NCBI GenBank assembly: GCA_021201815.1
Contig: JAJQEC010000084.1
Coordinates: forward strand, 9,217 to 67,160
Origin: Candidatus Azobacteroides sp.
Lineage (GTDB): Bacteria; Bacteroidota; Bacteroidia; Bacteroidales; WRGA01
Length of the DNA: 57,944 bases
Direction of reading: 5' to 3'
Shown here: positions 1-7,906 of the stretch, one piece after another
How the letters are laid out: every line of letters begins with the position of its first letter
Position numbering within the stretch: the first letter of the stretch is position 1
Position numbers and translations under genes: made by a program
The notes under the pieces: generated by a model
Told to the model about the DNA's origin: nothing
The model's database searches: none
The model's input: the letters and a program-made list of their open reading frames with translations, nothing else

Positions 1-127
1 TGCTAATATGCTAATGTGCCAATGTGATAATATGATAATTTGGAAATATCTTCCTATGTATATGGCCATCTCACACACAAGCCACGTAGTGGCGCCATGT
101 TATTAGCCGTGGTGCCTCAGCCCACGG
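1..127 (+). repeat. Dispersed two-hairpin repeat, copy 1
   Basis: An A/T-rich head made of variants of 'aatgtgataat' is followed by a core (64-127) with two potential stems, GCCAC/GTGGC and CCGTGG/CCACGG. The same arrangement recurs at 37385-37497 and 44836-44956. The copy may extend to the left of the window. No coding sequence is seen between position 1 and the ExbB start at 409; the rest of that stretch is AT-rich leader DNA with no convincing TAnnTTTG element. Confidence 0.7.
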
Positions 128-408
128 TATATAGCGTGCAGCCTCACCTCACGGCCCTTAAATTACCGACATTAAAAACAAAACAGGTGTTAAAGAACGA
201 AGTTTTTAACACCTGCATTATTTAAATAGTAATTTTTTACAACTAAAATAGATGGCATCCATGGAAATATTTTTATTTTTGATGTTTTATTGTTATACCG
301 TGAAAAACGTTTATCATTAGTTGACTGTCAGAAGCAGCCATGTGGAAGGTTTATTCCGTTTGAATAAAGAACATGGAAGTTTCCGGTCATTAAGAGGAAT
401 ATAAATAT

Positions 409-1203
409 ATGAAAAGATATGTATTGTTTTTGCTCACTTCCCTGTTGCTGTTTACAGGTTTTTATGGAACTGTATTTGCCCAGGAAGAAATAGTAGAAGT
501 GGAAGCTGCTCCTGTTGTTACGGTTGCCACAGAAGATGTGGGAATCCCCTCCGGAGAAAACTGGCATACGGCCATTAAAGCCAGATTCATAGAAGGAAAT
601 GCCTTCTTTATGAGTTTCATTGCCATTGTTTTTATCATTGGACTGGCATTTTGTTTTGAAAGGATTATTTATCTGAATTTATCCGAGATAGATACCAATA
701 AATTTGTCCGTTCCATATCGGATGCGGTAGAAGCGGATAATATAGAAAAAGCATTGGCAATCTGTGAGGAAACAAGAGGACCGGTAGCTTCGATCTATTA
801 TGAAGGACTTTCCAGAATAGATGAAGGAATAGAGGTCGTAGAAAAATCCGTTATCGCAGCCGGAGGGGTACAAACCGGATGGCTGGAGAAAGGGCTTTCC
901 TGGATCTCCCTGTTTATTGCTATTGCTCCATCATTAGGATTTCTTGGTACTGTAATCGGGATGATTCAGGCTTTTGAAGATATTCAGTCAGCAGAAGAGA
1001 TGAACGCTGCGATTGTAGCCGGAGGTATGAAAATAGCTTTAATAACCACTGTGGGAGGGCTCATTGTCGGATTGATATTACAGATATTTTATAACTATAT
1101 TCTTTCCAAAATTGAGAATATATTAAATAAAATGGAAGATGCCACTCTTTCATTGCTGGATATTGTAGTCCGTTATCAGGTAAATAAGAAAGGAAAAAAA
1201 TGA
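409..1203 (+). CDS. exbB: ExbB/MotA/TolQ-type proton channel protein
   Basis: 264-residue inner-membrane protein of the MotA/TolQ/ExbB family, which forms the proton channel that energises TonB-dependent outer-membrane transport. An N-terminal hydrophobic segment (about 1-25, ending near 'FAQEE') looks like a cleavable signal or first helix, followed by a membrane helix around residues 65-85, a cytoplasmic helical region, and two helices near 165-190 and 205-230 containing the family's small-residue pattern ('SLGFLGTVIGMI'). The long periplasmic N-terminus is usual in Bacteroidota. Its stop codon overlaps the next start as ATGA, so translation is probably coupled. First gene of a four-gene set with two ExbD-like partners. 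Confidence 0.92.
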   Translation: MKRYVLFLLTSLLLFTGFYGTVFAQEEIVEVEAAPVVTVATEDVGIPSGENWHTAIKARFIEGNAFFMSFIAIVFIIGLAFCFERIIYLNLSEIDTNKFVRSISDAVEADNIEKALAICEETRGPVASIYYEGLSRIDEGIEVVEKSVIAAGGVQTGWLEKGLSWISLFIAIAPSLGFLGTVIGMIQAFEDIQSAEEMNAAIVAGGMKIALITTVGGLIVGLILQIFYNYILSKIENILNKMEDATLSLLDIVVRYQVNKKGKK

Positions 1204-1661
1204 AACTGGAAAAAATATCATCTCTGTGCCTTTATGGGATGTTGGGAGTTACGGTTATTATCATTGCTCTTTTCTACCTGGGAGGAACCGGAATCACTCC
1301 GGAAGGGGATTCCGAACCTGTTTGTACCGGGCTTCTTCTTAACTGGATGTACGGTTTGCTGGGAGGAGTATTTGCAGTAATTACGACTTTCTTTTTTGTA
1401 ACTTCCTTCCATACCTTTAAAAGGAATCCGCATACTTTCTGGCGAAACTTCTTTGTCTTTTTCGGAATCGTTGTACTTCTTGCCGTTACCTGGTTTACAG
1501 GAAGCGGAGAACCTTTGCAAATGGGTAATTACAGAGGGACAGGAAACGTATACTTCTGGCTGAAAACAGCCGATATGTTCCTGTATGCGATTTATATAAT
1601 GCTTGGATTAATTATTTTGCTCCTTGCCGGTATAAATATTTATCATATCAGGAAGAAATAA
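1200..1661 (+). CDS. Small polytopic membrane protein in exb operon
   Basis: 153 residues with four likely membrane helices (about 10-30, 48-72, 85-100 and 125-148). I do not recognise a named family. It sits between exbB and exbD with ATGA overlap upstream and TAATG overlap downstream, so it is very likely translated with the channel genes and may be an accessory subunit of that complex. Bacteroidota ExbB/ExbD operons often hold such a small membrane protein at this place. No catalytic motif is visible. Confidence 0.85.
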   Translation: MKLEKISSLCLYGMLGVTVIIIALFYLGGTGITPEGDSEPVCTGLLLNWMYGLLGGVFAVITTFFFVTSFHTFKRNPHTFWRNFFVFFGIVVLLAVTWFTGSGEPLQMGNYRGTGNVYFWLKTADMFLYAIYIMLGLIILLLAGINIYHIRKK

Positions 1662-2245
1662 TGAGGTTGAAAAGAAGGATACCCGAAGTAAATTCCAGTT
1701 CTTCAGCGGATGTGGCCTTTCTGCTGCTGGTATTCTTCCTGCTGGCATCTTCTCCGGATAAAGAAAAAACCTTGTTGCAGCAATTACCGGAAAAAAAAGA
1801 AACACCCGATAAGCCCAGGGATATTAAAGAACGGGACGTTTTTAAAATTGCTTTACTGGCAGATAACAGTCTTATATATGAGGAAGAAAGAATAACCCGG
1901 GAAGAACTGAAAGGGTTAGCCAAACTATTTATTACCAACCCGGAAGATAATATGTATTTGCCGGAAAAATTTCCGGAAGAAATTCCTTTTTTCGGTGAAT
2001 ATCATGTAACCAGAAACCATATATTTATCCTGGAAGTCAGCAGGGAAGCTTCTTATCAATCCTATATCGATGTACAGAATGAGATTATCGCTGCCTACAA
2101 TGAAGCTAGAAATGATCTTTCCCGTGCCAGATGGAAGAAGGAATATATCCTGTTATCTCCGGAAGAACGAAAGGCCATTCAGCAGATTTATCCCTATAAA
2201 ATAGCTGAAAAAGAAATAGAAGAAGAGGAAGGAGGAAAAGCATGA
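1661..2245 (+). CDS. exbD: ExbD/TolR family biopolymer transport protein (first copy)
   Basis: 194 residues: short cytoplasmic N-terminus, one membrane helix (about 10-30) and a periplasmic domain. The helix carries the ExbD aspartate in the pattern 'SSADVAFLLLVFFLL', the residue thought to take part in proton relay. Its C-terminal half is longer than in many ExbD proteins and ends in a very acidic tail ('EKEIEEEEGGKA'). Start and stop overlap the neighbouring genes, so it is made together with ExbB and the second ExbD. Two non-identical ExbD proteins in one operon is the common Bacteroidota arrangement. Confidence 0.9.
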   Translation: MRLKRRIPEVNSSSSADVAFLLLVFFLLASSPDKEKTLLQQLPEKKETPDKPRDIKERDVFKIALLADNSLIYEEERITREELKGLAKLFITNPEDNMYLPEKFPEEIPFFGEYHVTRNHIFILEVSREASYQSYIDVQNEIIAAYNEARNDLSRARWKKEYILLSPEERKAIQQIYPYKIAEKEIEEEEGGKA

Positions 2246-2691
2246 GCCGGTTCAGGAAAACAGGAAAACGAGAAGTACCTTCGTTAAGTACGGCTTCTCT
2301 TCCGGACCTGATCTTTACGATCTTGTTCTTTTTTATGATTACCAGTAACCTCAAAGACAGGCCGGCAAAAATGAAAATAGACCTCCCCGAAGCTACACAG
2401 GCAGAGGAAAAGGTAGAGGAGGGACAGGAAATGATTATATATATAGGAAAAGGAATGACCGGGAATAACGGAGCGCACCCGGAAAAAAACGTGTTGCAGG
2501 TCGACAATGACTGGGTCAGTGTGGAAAACTTACCCGGATTTATTCATGCCAATTACCTGGACAAAGGGAGGAAAGATATAAATGTAACCATACAGGCCGA
2601 TAAGTCTACTTCTATGGGACTGATTAATGATATAAAAAAAATCTTGCACGAAGAGGGAATCCGAAAAATACAATACGTAGCTCTTCCCTAA
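2242..2691 (+). CDS. exbD: ExbD/TolR family biopolymer transport protein (second copy)
   Basis: 149 residues, length normal for ExbD. One membrane helix (about 20-40) with the family aspartate in 'SLPDLIFTILFFFMI', then a periplasmic domain ending in a 'VTIQADKST..G.I..I...L' segment that matches the ExbD/TolR fold. The ATG overlaps the stop of the preceding exbD (ATGA). Together with the upstream genes it should form a TonB-system motor; no tonB is present in the window downstream, only a TPR protein. Confidence 0.92.
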   Translation: MSRFRKTGKREVPSLSTASLPDLIFTILFFFMITSNLKDRPAKMKIDLPEATQAEEKVEEGQEMIIYIGKGMTGNNGAHPEKNVLQVDNDWVSVENLPGFIHANYLDKGRKDINVTIQADKSTSMGLINDIKKILHEEGIRKIQYVALP

Positions 2692-2761
2692 TATTTTTTG
2701 CGAATGGAAATCGTGTAGGACTTCTTTAGTAAATGTAAATAGTTATAATAATTAAAATAAA

Positions 2762-3583
2762 ATGCGAATCGCTTCTCTCTCTGTTTTTTTATTGCTTTTT
2801 TCTATCTCTTTGTTTGCGGATGAGGTGGAAAAACTGATTAATCAATCCTTTGACTGCATTGAAGAAGGAGATTACGATTGTGCAGAAGATGCATTAAAAG
2901 CTGTCTTACGGCAAGATCCTGCGAATCCCCGTAACGGACTTTTACTGGCCAATCTTTCAAATGTTCAGTTGTCCCAGGGGAAAAAGGAAGAAGCCATGCT
3001 TACCTTGCATGCCGCTATCAATTCCCTTCCGCAGGTTCCTTTTCTCAGAATAACCAGGGCTACCCTGTATATGCAGATAGATAGCATTGATGCTGCACTG
3101 GAAGATTATCAGGAAGTGCTGAAGATAGATCCGTTTAATGAAGATGCCTTGTATTCGGCGGGATTAATTTATCTGCAGACGGAAGACACATTGTCTGCAA
3201 AGAAATATTTTGATACATTGCTGGAAAAAGACCCTGCCAGCACAAAAGGGAGAGCCGGATATGGTGCCTTGTTACTGAAAGCAGAAAATTATTCAACGGC
3301 GGAAACTATTTTTACGGATATCCTCAGCAAAGATCCGGAATATTATTTTGTATATATGCAACGTGCAATCGCTAATTTTATGCTGAATAAGAACGCAAAA
3401 GCACTGGAAGATGTAAATAAATATCTTTCCAAATATCCACATGATGAGCATGCTTATTTCCTCCGGGGGAAAATAAAATTGTCCCAATGGGAAAAGAAAT
3501 CGGCTTATGAGGATTTCCAGCACGCAAAACGCCTTGGGTATGATGAAAAGGAAATCTCTAAAATGATCGATAATATAAAATAA
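2762..3583 (+). CDS. Secreted tetratricopeptide repeat protein
   Basis: 273 residues with an N-terminal signal peptide (about 1-19, cleavage near 'LFA-DE') and six or seven TPR-like 34-residue units ('A..GLIYLQTEDTLSAKKYFDTLLEKDP' pattern). TPR solenoids bind other proteins; no enzymatic motif is present. It begins 70 bp after exbD on the same strand, with no evident terminator between, so it may share the exb transcript and act in the periplasm with that complex. The specific partner is unknown. Confidence 0.88.
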   Translation: MRIASLSVFLLLFSISLFADEVEKLINQSFDCIEEGDYDCAEDALKAVLRQDPANPRNGLLLANLSNVQLSQGKKEEAMLTLHAAINSLPQVPFLRITRATLYMQIDSIDAALEDYQEVLKIDPFNEDALYSAGLIYLQTEDTLSAKKYFDTLLEKDPASTKGRAGYGALLLKAENYSTAETIFTDILSKDPEYYFVYMQRAIANFMLNKNAKALEDVNKYLSKYPHDEHAYFLRGKIKLSQWEKKSAYEDFQHAKRLGYDEKEISKMIDNIK

Positions 3584-3684
3584 TAACGTAACCGTTAAGA
3601 GAAAGGAATCACAAAACCATCTTATTCCTTGTCGAATGGATGAAAAATGTGAATTTCCGGCTCTTGAATCTTGAATCTGAAAAA

Positions 3685-4971
3685 ATGAGTGAAAACATGA
3701 GCTTAGAAACCCTGTGTGTACAGGGTGGCTGGAATCCCAAAAAAGGAGAACCCAGAGTATTGCCTATTTATCAGAGTACCACATTCAGGTATGAAACCAG
3801 TGACCAGATGGCCAGGCTATTTGACCTGAAAGATTCCGGATATTTTTATACCCGGCTGCAAAACCCGACCAATGATGCGGTGGCTGCTAAAATTGCAGCG
3901 CTTGAAGGAGGGGTGGCAGCCATGTTGATTTCTTCCGGACAGGCCGCCTCTTTTTATTCCATTTTTAATATCTGTGAAGCCGGTGACCATTTTGTAAGTG
4001 CTTCCGCTATTTATGGCGGTACCTTTAACCTCTTTGCCGTAACCATGAAAAAACTCAGCATTGAAGTAAGTTTTGTGGACCAGGATGCCGACGAAGCGGA
4101 AATTGCAAAAGCTTTCCGTCCGAATACGAAGGCGTTATTTGCCGAAACTATCGCCAATCCTATCCTGAAAGTACTGGACATTGAAAAGTTTGCTCACATT
4201 GCGCATACACATAACGTACCGCTGATTGTTGATAATACATTTGCGACTCCCATCAATTGCCGTCCGTTTGAATTCGGAGCTGATATTGTCATCCATTCTA
4301 CAACTAAATATATGGATGGACATGCTACCAGTGTAGGGGGATGTATTGTGGACAGCGGTAATTTTGACTGGGAAGCTCATGAGGATAAATTTCCGGGTTT
4401 AACACAACCGGACCCTTCTTATCATGGCTTGGCTTACAGCTCTTCTTTCGGGAAAGGAGCATATATTACCAAAGCAACCGTGCAGTTAATGCGTGATCTC
4501 GGTTCTATTCCTTCTCCGCAGAATGCATTCCTGTTGAATATCGGATTGGAAACCCTGCATCTCCGTGTTCCACGCCATTGTGAAAATGCGCAGAAAGTAG
4601 CGGAGTTTCTGGAAAAAAATGAAAAAGTTGCCTGGGTAAATTACAGTGGCCTTCCTTCCAATAAATATTACGCACTTGCCCGGAAACAATTTAAGAACGG
4701 ACATTCCTGCGGAGTCGTTACTTTCGGATTGAAAGGGGGAAGGGAAGAATCCCTGCGTTTTATTGATAGCCTTAAGCTGGCTGCTATTGTCACCCATGTG
4801 GCAGATGCCCGGACCTGTGTTCTGCATCCGGCAAGCCATACACACCGGCAACTCTCGGATGAACAGTTAATTGCCGCCGGGGTGCAACCTGACCTCATCC
4901 GTTTTTCCGTTGGCATAGAAGACCCGACCGATATTATTTCCGATATCCGGCAGGCTCTCGAAAAAATATAG
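3685..4971 (+). CDS. metY: O-acetylhomoserine sulfhydrylase (PLP-dependent)
   Basis: 428-residue Cys/Met-metabolism PLP enzyme, cytoplasmic, predicted to make homocysteine from O-acetylhomoserine and sulfide. The PLP lysine lies in 'HSTTKYMDGHAT' (K208), the cofactor-ring aspartate in 'DNTFATP' (D183), and the family's 'YTRLQNPTND' segment is near residue 55. I chose the ATG at 3685; an in-frame upstream ATG at 3640 would add 15 residues unlike the family and ATG 3697 is also possible. Stands alone, followed by a strong bidirectional terminator. Cystathionine gamma-synthase/lyase relatives share these motifs, but the length and inserted segment after K208 favour the MetY group. No SAM riboswitch is visible upstream. 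Confidence 0.88.
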   Translation: MSENMSLETLCVQGGWNPKKGEPRVLPIYQSTTFRYETSDQMARLFDLKDSGYFYTRLQNPTNDAVAAKIAALEGGVAAMLISSGQAASFYSIFNICEAGDHFVSASAIYGGTFNLFAVTMKKLSIEVSFVDQDADEAEIAKAFRPNTKALFAETIANPILKVLDIEKFAHIAHTHNVPLIVDNTFATPINCRPFEFGADIVIHSTTKYMDGHATSVGGCIVDSGNFDWEAHEDKFPGLTQPDPSYHGLAYSSSFGKGAYITKATVQLMRDLGSIPSPQNAFLLNIGLETLHLRVPRHCENAQKVAEFLEKNEKVAWVNYSGLPSNKYYALARKQFKNGHSCGVVTFGLKGGREESLRFIDSLKLAAIVTHVADARTCVLHPASHTHRQLSDEQLIAAGVQPDLIRFSVGIEDPTDIISDIRQALEKI

Positions 4972-4977
4972 CATCAT

Positions 4978-5038
4978 AAAAACTAAAGGATAATAGGAAG
5001 ACAAGACAAAATGTCAAGAACGTTATCCTTTAGTTTTT
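4978..5038. terminator. Bidirectional terminator between metY and AraC gene
   Basis: A 16-bp inverted repeat (4978-4993 with 5023-5038) with A-run on the left and T-run on the right separates two convergent genes and could serve both strands. Confidence 0.85.
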
Positions 5039-5048
5039 ACTTTCTTCC

Positions 5049-5858
5049 TTATAAATACAAATCTGATTCCGGCTTTCCGAAAGAGAAATATTCGGAAGGG
5101 GTATAGCCTGTTAATGCTTTGAATTCATGAATCATGTGGGATTGATCGTAATAACCACAGTCATACGCCAATGCTGTCAGGCTTTCTGATTTCTGCAATG
5201 CTTTCCGGGCAAGTGCATGCTGGAAGCGGGCCACCCGTGCAAATTGTTTTGGTGAAATCCCGACTGTTGAGGAAAAAATCCGTTCATACTGTTTCCGGCT
5301 TAAACAACTGGAAGAAGCGAGCGCATTAACCGATGAGTTGCCGCCTGTTCGGGTAAGCAGCTCAATGGAATGATGGATTCTTTTCAGGTTGTCTTTTTTA
5401 TTTTCCTTTTTATGCAGCAATTTATATAAAAAGGATTCTATTAATAATACCTTTTCATGGAAAGAATGGCTTGCCGCCAGTTGATCTTCCAGTTGATTCG
5501 CATCATTTTTCAGCAAAAACCGCAACGGGATATTCTTATTATAAAATTCAGTGGCCGGAAGATCAAAAAACGCTTTTAATCCTTCCGGTCGGAATAAGAC
5601 GGAAAAAACGGAAAATCCGGCGGAAAATTCAAGGTCCAGAAACGAAGACTTATGGCCACATAACAGCATATTATCTTCAATAGGTATGTCTTTATCAAGA
5701 GAAACCGGTTTATTGCCAAAGTAAAAAATAAGTTCCGGTAATCCACTGGGCACGGTGCGGTAGGAATAGCTTTCCTTAAAATCATAGTTCTCCATCCCCC
5801 AGTATTTTTTTACATATGGGGCCAGTTCTCCGGAAGGATACGAAAAAGAATAGTCCAT
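5049..5858 (-). CDS. AraC family transcriptional regulator
   Basis: 269 residues. The C-terminal ~100 residues hold two helix-turn-helix units of the AraC/XylS type, with 'SSCLSRKQYERIFSSTVGISPKQFARVARFQ' style spacing and the ending 'YDQSHMIHEFKALTGYTPSEY' (quoted in pieces from residues about 180-262). The N-terminal domain has the DUF6597-like pattern 'YPSGELAPYVKKYWGMENY', seen in regulators of small-molecule responses. It lies downstream of the VOC gene on the same strand but a terminator separates them, so joint control is possible but not shown. The inducer is unknown. Confidence 0.9.
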   Translation of the reverse strand: MDYSFSYPSGELAPYVKKYWGMENYDFKESYSYRTVPSGLPELIFYFGNKPVSLDKDIPIEDNMLLCGHKSSFLDLEFSAGFSVFSVLFRPEGLKAFFDLPATEFYNKNIPLRFLLKNDANQLEDQLAASHSFHEKVLLIESFLYKLLHKKENKKDNLKRIHHSIELLTRTGGNSSVNALASSSCLSRKQYERIFSSTVGISPKQFARVARFQHALARKALQKSESLTALAYDCGYYDQSHMIHEFKALTGYTPSEYFSFGKPESDLYL

Positions 5859-5870
5859 AAAGAATTAAAA

Positions 5871-5920
5871 ATAAGAAGTAAAAGTAATAAATAAACTTTA
5901 TTTTTCCTTTTACTTCTTAT
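5871..5920. terminator. Terminator between VOC gene and AraC gene
   Basis: Perfect 14-bp inverted repeat, ATAAGAAGTAAAAG (5871-5884) with its complement at 5907-5920. Placed directly downstream of the VOC gene stop on the minus strand. Confidence 0.75.
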
Positions 5921-5930
5921 CTCATTGTTG

Positions 5931-6287
5931 TTAATTATCGCTATAAAGTCCTACTTTATTTCCTTCCGAATCAATAAATAATCCGAAATAACCCCTGCCT
6001 TCCACTTCTATTTTCGTTTTTGGCATGATCTGCTTTCCTCCCAAAAGGGAAATCTGTTGAAATGCTTTCTCCATGTCTTTTACTTCAAGACTAACAATAG
6101 TTCCCTGTGGGGAAGGTTCATATCCCGAAGCCTGAAACAAAGCACCCTCACCGGTCGGAAAGCATGCCATTTTTTCTGTTTCACATTCAAACACTTCCAG
6201 TTGCATGTCAAATACGGTACTGTAAAACTTCACCGCTCTGTCCATATCCGATACAGGAATCTCTACCCACGAAATTAATTTTTTCAT
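5931..6287 (-). CDS. VOC (glyoxalase/bleomycin-resistance fold) protein
   Basis: 118 residues of the vicinal-oxygen-chelate superfamily: 'MKKLISWVEIPVSDMDRAVKFYSTVF' opening (in pieces), then 'GTIVSLEVKDMEKAFQQISLLGGK' and the terminal 'GYFGLFIDSEGNKVGLYS'. These are one full VOC module, the usual size for single-domain members that act as dimers. I chose ATG 6287 because it starts the conserved first strand; an upstream in-frame ATG would add 42 unrelated residues. Substrate not predictable; members include dioxygenases, isomerases and drug-binding proteins. Confidence 0.85.
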   Translation of the reverse strand: MKKLISWVEIPVSDMDRAVKFYSTVFDMQLEVFECETEKMACFPTGEGALFQASGYEPSPQGTIVSLEVKDMEKAFQQISLLGGKQIMPKTKIEVEGRGYFGLFIDSEGNKVGLYSDN

Positions 6288-6648
6288 TGTTGTACTTTTT
6301 TTAATTAAATATAAAATTGACGCAACAAAGATAGAGACTGATAAATGCTGCAAATTGGAAAAATGCGTCATATTGTAAGATGGAAAGAGCAACCTAAAAA
6401 TTTGACACGACAAAGACCGGCAACTTTTTGCCGGCTATCCTTATAAGAAAGAAAAATTGATCCTGAAACAGACTTTTGCTTTTCTTTTTGATTCGTTCTT
6501 TTTTATATTATACGGATTATCAGTTACATACCCATGTGAAATTTGTTTTTAATTAAGAAAAACACTTTTTATACACTATTTTTTCCTGATAGTAGCCCAT
6601 GAATATATTAGTATATTATTTGCTTTATTTATGTAAAGTTAGTTATTT

Positions 6649-6775
6649 AACTAATACGGGATAGTTGACTAACGATGTTAAAAAAAAGGCACAACTAATA
6701 CGGGATAGTTATGCAATTTTGACTAAAAAAACGGCCTTTTTGCCGTATTAGTTAACCAACTATCCCGTATTAGTT
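6649..6775. repeat. 18-bp repeat group, two direct and one inverted copy
   Basis: AACTAATACGGGATAGTT occurs at 6649-6666 and 6693-6710, and its exact reverse complement at 6758-6775; a partial inverted copy (CGTATTAGTT) is at 6744-6753, fused to a short hairpin ACGGC-ctttt-GCCGT. The group lies between the VOC and HU-like genes in a gene-free stretch (6288-6848). The outer copies could form a long stem-loop or bind a dimeric protein. Confidence 0.85.
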
Positions 6776-6795
6776 GGCCGGTTTTTAAAAATAAA

Positions 6796-6836
6796 AAAAC
6801 AATTCCCGGCAGAAAGTTAACCCGCTTCTGCCGGAA
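6796..6836 (-). terminator. Terminator of the HU-like gene
   Basis: Stem CCGGCAGAA/TTCTGCCGG (6806-6814 with 6826-6834) followed on the minus strand by a T-rich run (the A-run at 6795-6800 on plus), immediately after the HU-like stop codon. Confidence 0.8.
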
Positions 6837-6848
6837 ATTGAGTTCTAC

Positions 6849-7289
6849 TTAGTATTGTTCCCGTTCGGCTTTTCTGCTTTCTTCGCGGGTTTTTACAGAA
6901 ACTACCTGCTCAAAGTCCAGGTCTTGGAGGCTGGGTTTGAGCATCTTCCCGGGCCGGAATTGAATCCGGGCTTTCCGGATATATAGCCGGGGAGATTGTA
7001 CAAGAGCCTCATAAGAAACCGCTCCGTCACTGGAGAGTTGGTACTGGAAACTACCAAAGTCCCCCAGGTCTACCATATCTCCATCCGAAAGGTGGTCTTT
7101 TATGTTGGCTATCAGGCCATGTAATACACTCAGGATATCATTTTCTTCAAGGGCACTTCTACCCCCGAGTTCTCTGGCTATCCTTTTCAAATCGATTTTT
7201 TCCCTGATCTGTGCTCTGGTATAAAAACGGGAAACTTCTTCCGGTTTTAATGGGTTACGCAACTGCGCAACAGAGTATTTTATACTCAT
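6849..7289 (-). CDS. HU-family (HU-like) DNA-binding protein
   Basis: 147 residues of the Bacteroidota HU-like DNA-binding family: 'MSIKYSVAQLRNPLKPEEVSRFY' opening (about 1-23), a helical dimerisation part and the beta-arm region 'VDLGDFGSFQYQLSSDGA' near residue 80, then a short C-terminal tail. Such proteins bend DNA and are often linked to surface-polysaccharide or mobile loci. I chose ATG 7289 because family members begin here and an A-rich run precedes it. The reading frame, however, stays open for 70 more codons to ATG 7499 and would add two hydrophobic helices; a good promoter sits just upstream of 7499 (see findings). Confidence 0.85.
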   Translation of the reverse strand: MSIKYSVAQLRNPLKPEEVSRFYTRAQIREKIDLKRIARELGGRSALEENDILSVLHGLIANIKDHLSDGDMVDLGDFGSFQYQLSSDGAVSYEALVQSPRLYIRKARIQFRPGKMLKPSLQDLDFEQVVSVKTREESRKAEREQY

Positions 7290-7520
7290 AAATTCTTTTT
7301 TTAATTGATTAATACTGTAAAAATACAATGAGAAAATACATGCAACTCCAGCATGCAGGGGCATTTTCTTAGCGAACGTTCTATTTAAACCAAGAGAAAT
7401 GAATATATAGTGTGCCGTAGTGTCCATCAATAAAGACAGGACACATACGGTGAAGAATGTAAAAAGCGGCAATAGAAGTAAGATGGTATTGTAATCCATA
7501 TTATTATTGTTTTATTTGCA

Positions 7521-7552
7521 CAAATATACAATCATAAACTGCAAATTCCAAA
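7521..7552 (-). promoter_or_regulatory. Bacteroidales-type promoter upstream of HU-like gene
   Basis: On the minus strand, TTTG (7552-7549), 20-nt spacer and TATATTTG (7528-7521) match the phylum consensus. Expected start of transcription is near 7514, only about 15 nt before the in-frame ATG at 7499 and about 225 nt before the preferred start at 7289. The remaining gene-free DNA to 7836 shows nothing else I can name. Confidence 0.65.
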
Positions 7553-7836
7553 TTTTTTTTTACTGTTTTTTATTAAGTATTTTACTTTTATTTTTAGGGA
7601 TAGGAAATAGAAGGCATCGAACAGCGTGACAGTAAATCTGTTTACTCTATTTTGCATAAGAGGAATGAGAAATAAAAGAGAGATCGGAAAAGCCGGGGCA
7701 ATATTATAAGTCGGATGATTAACGAGCTTATCCGGAATACAGAGAAAAGGAAGCAGTTAAAAGCGGTCTGGTCTGTGTATAGCCTCATTATCTGTTTAAT
7801 GGCAGATTAGAGCTTACAGGTATCATTTGTGATACT

Positions 7837-7883
7837 AAAAAGGCAAAAGGAGGAAATACTATATTTGCCACCTTTTGCCTTTT
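7837..7883 (-). terminator. Terminator of the GH5-GH16 gene pair
   Basis: AAAAGGCAAAAGG (7838-7850) pairs with CCTTTTGCCTTTT (7871-7883), placed just after the GH16 stop on the minus strand and running into an A/T tract. Confidence 0.8.
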
Positions 7884-7906
7884 GTGTCTACGTTATTTCC
7901 TGATAT

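Noticed and set aside
3584..3684. SAM riboswitch before metY
   Set aside because: The ~100-bp gap has no long multi-stem structure or SAM-I core signature visible by eye.
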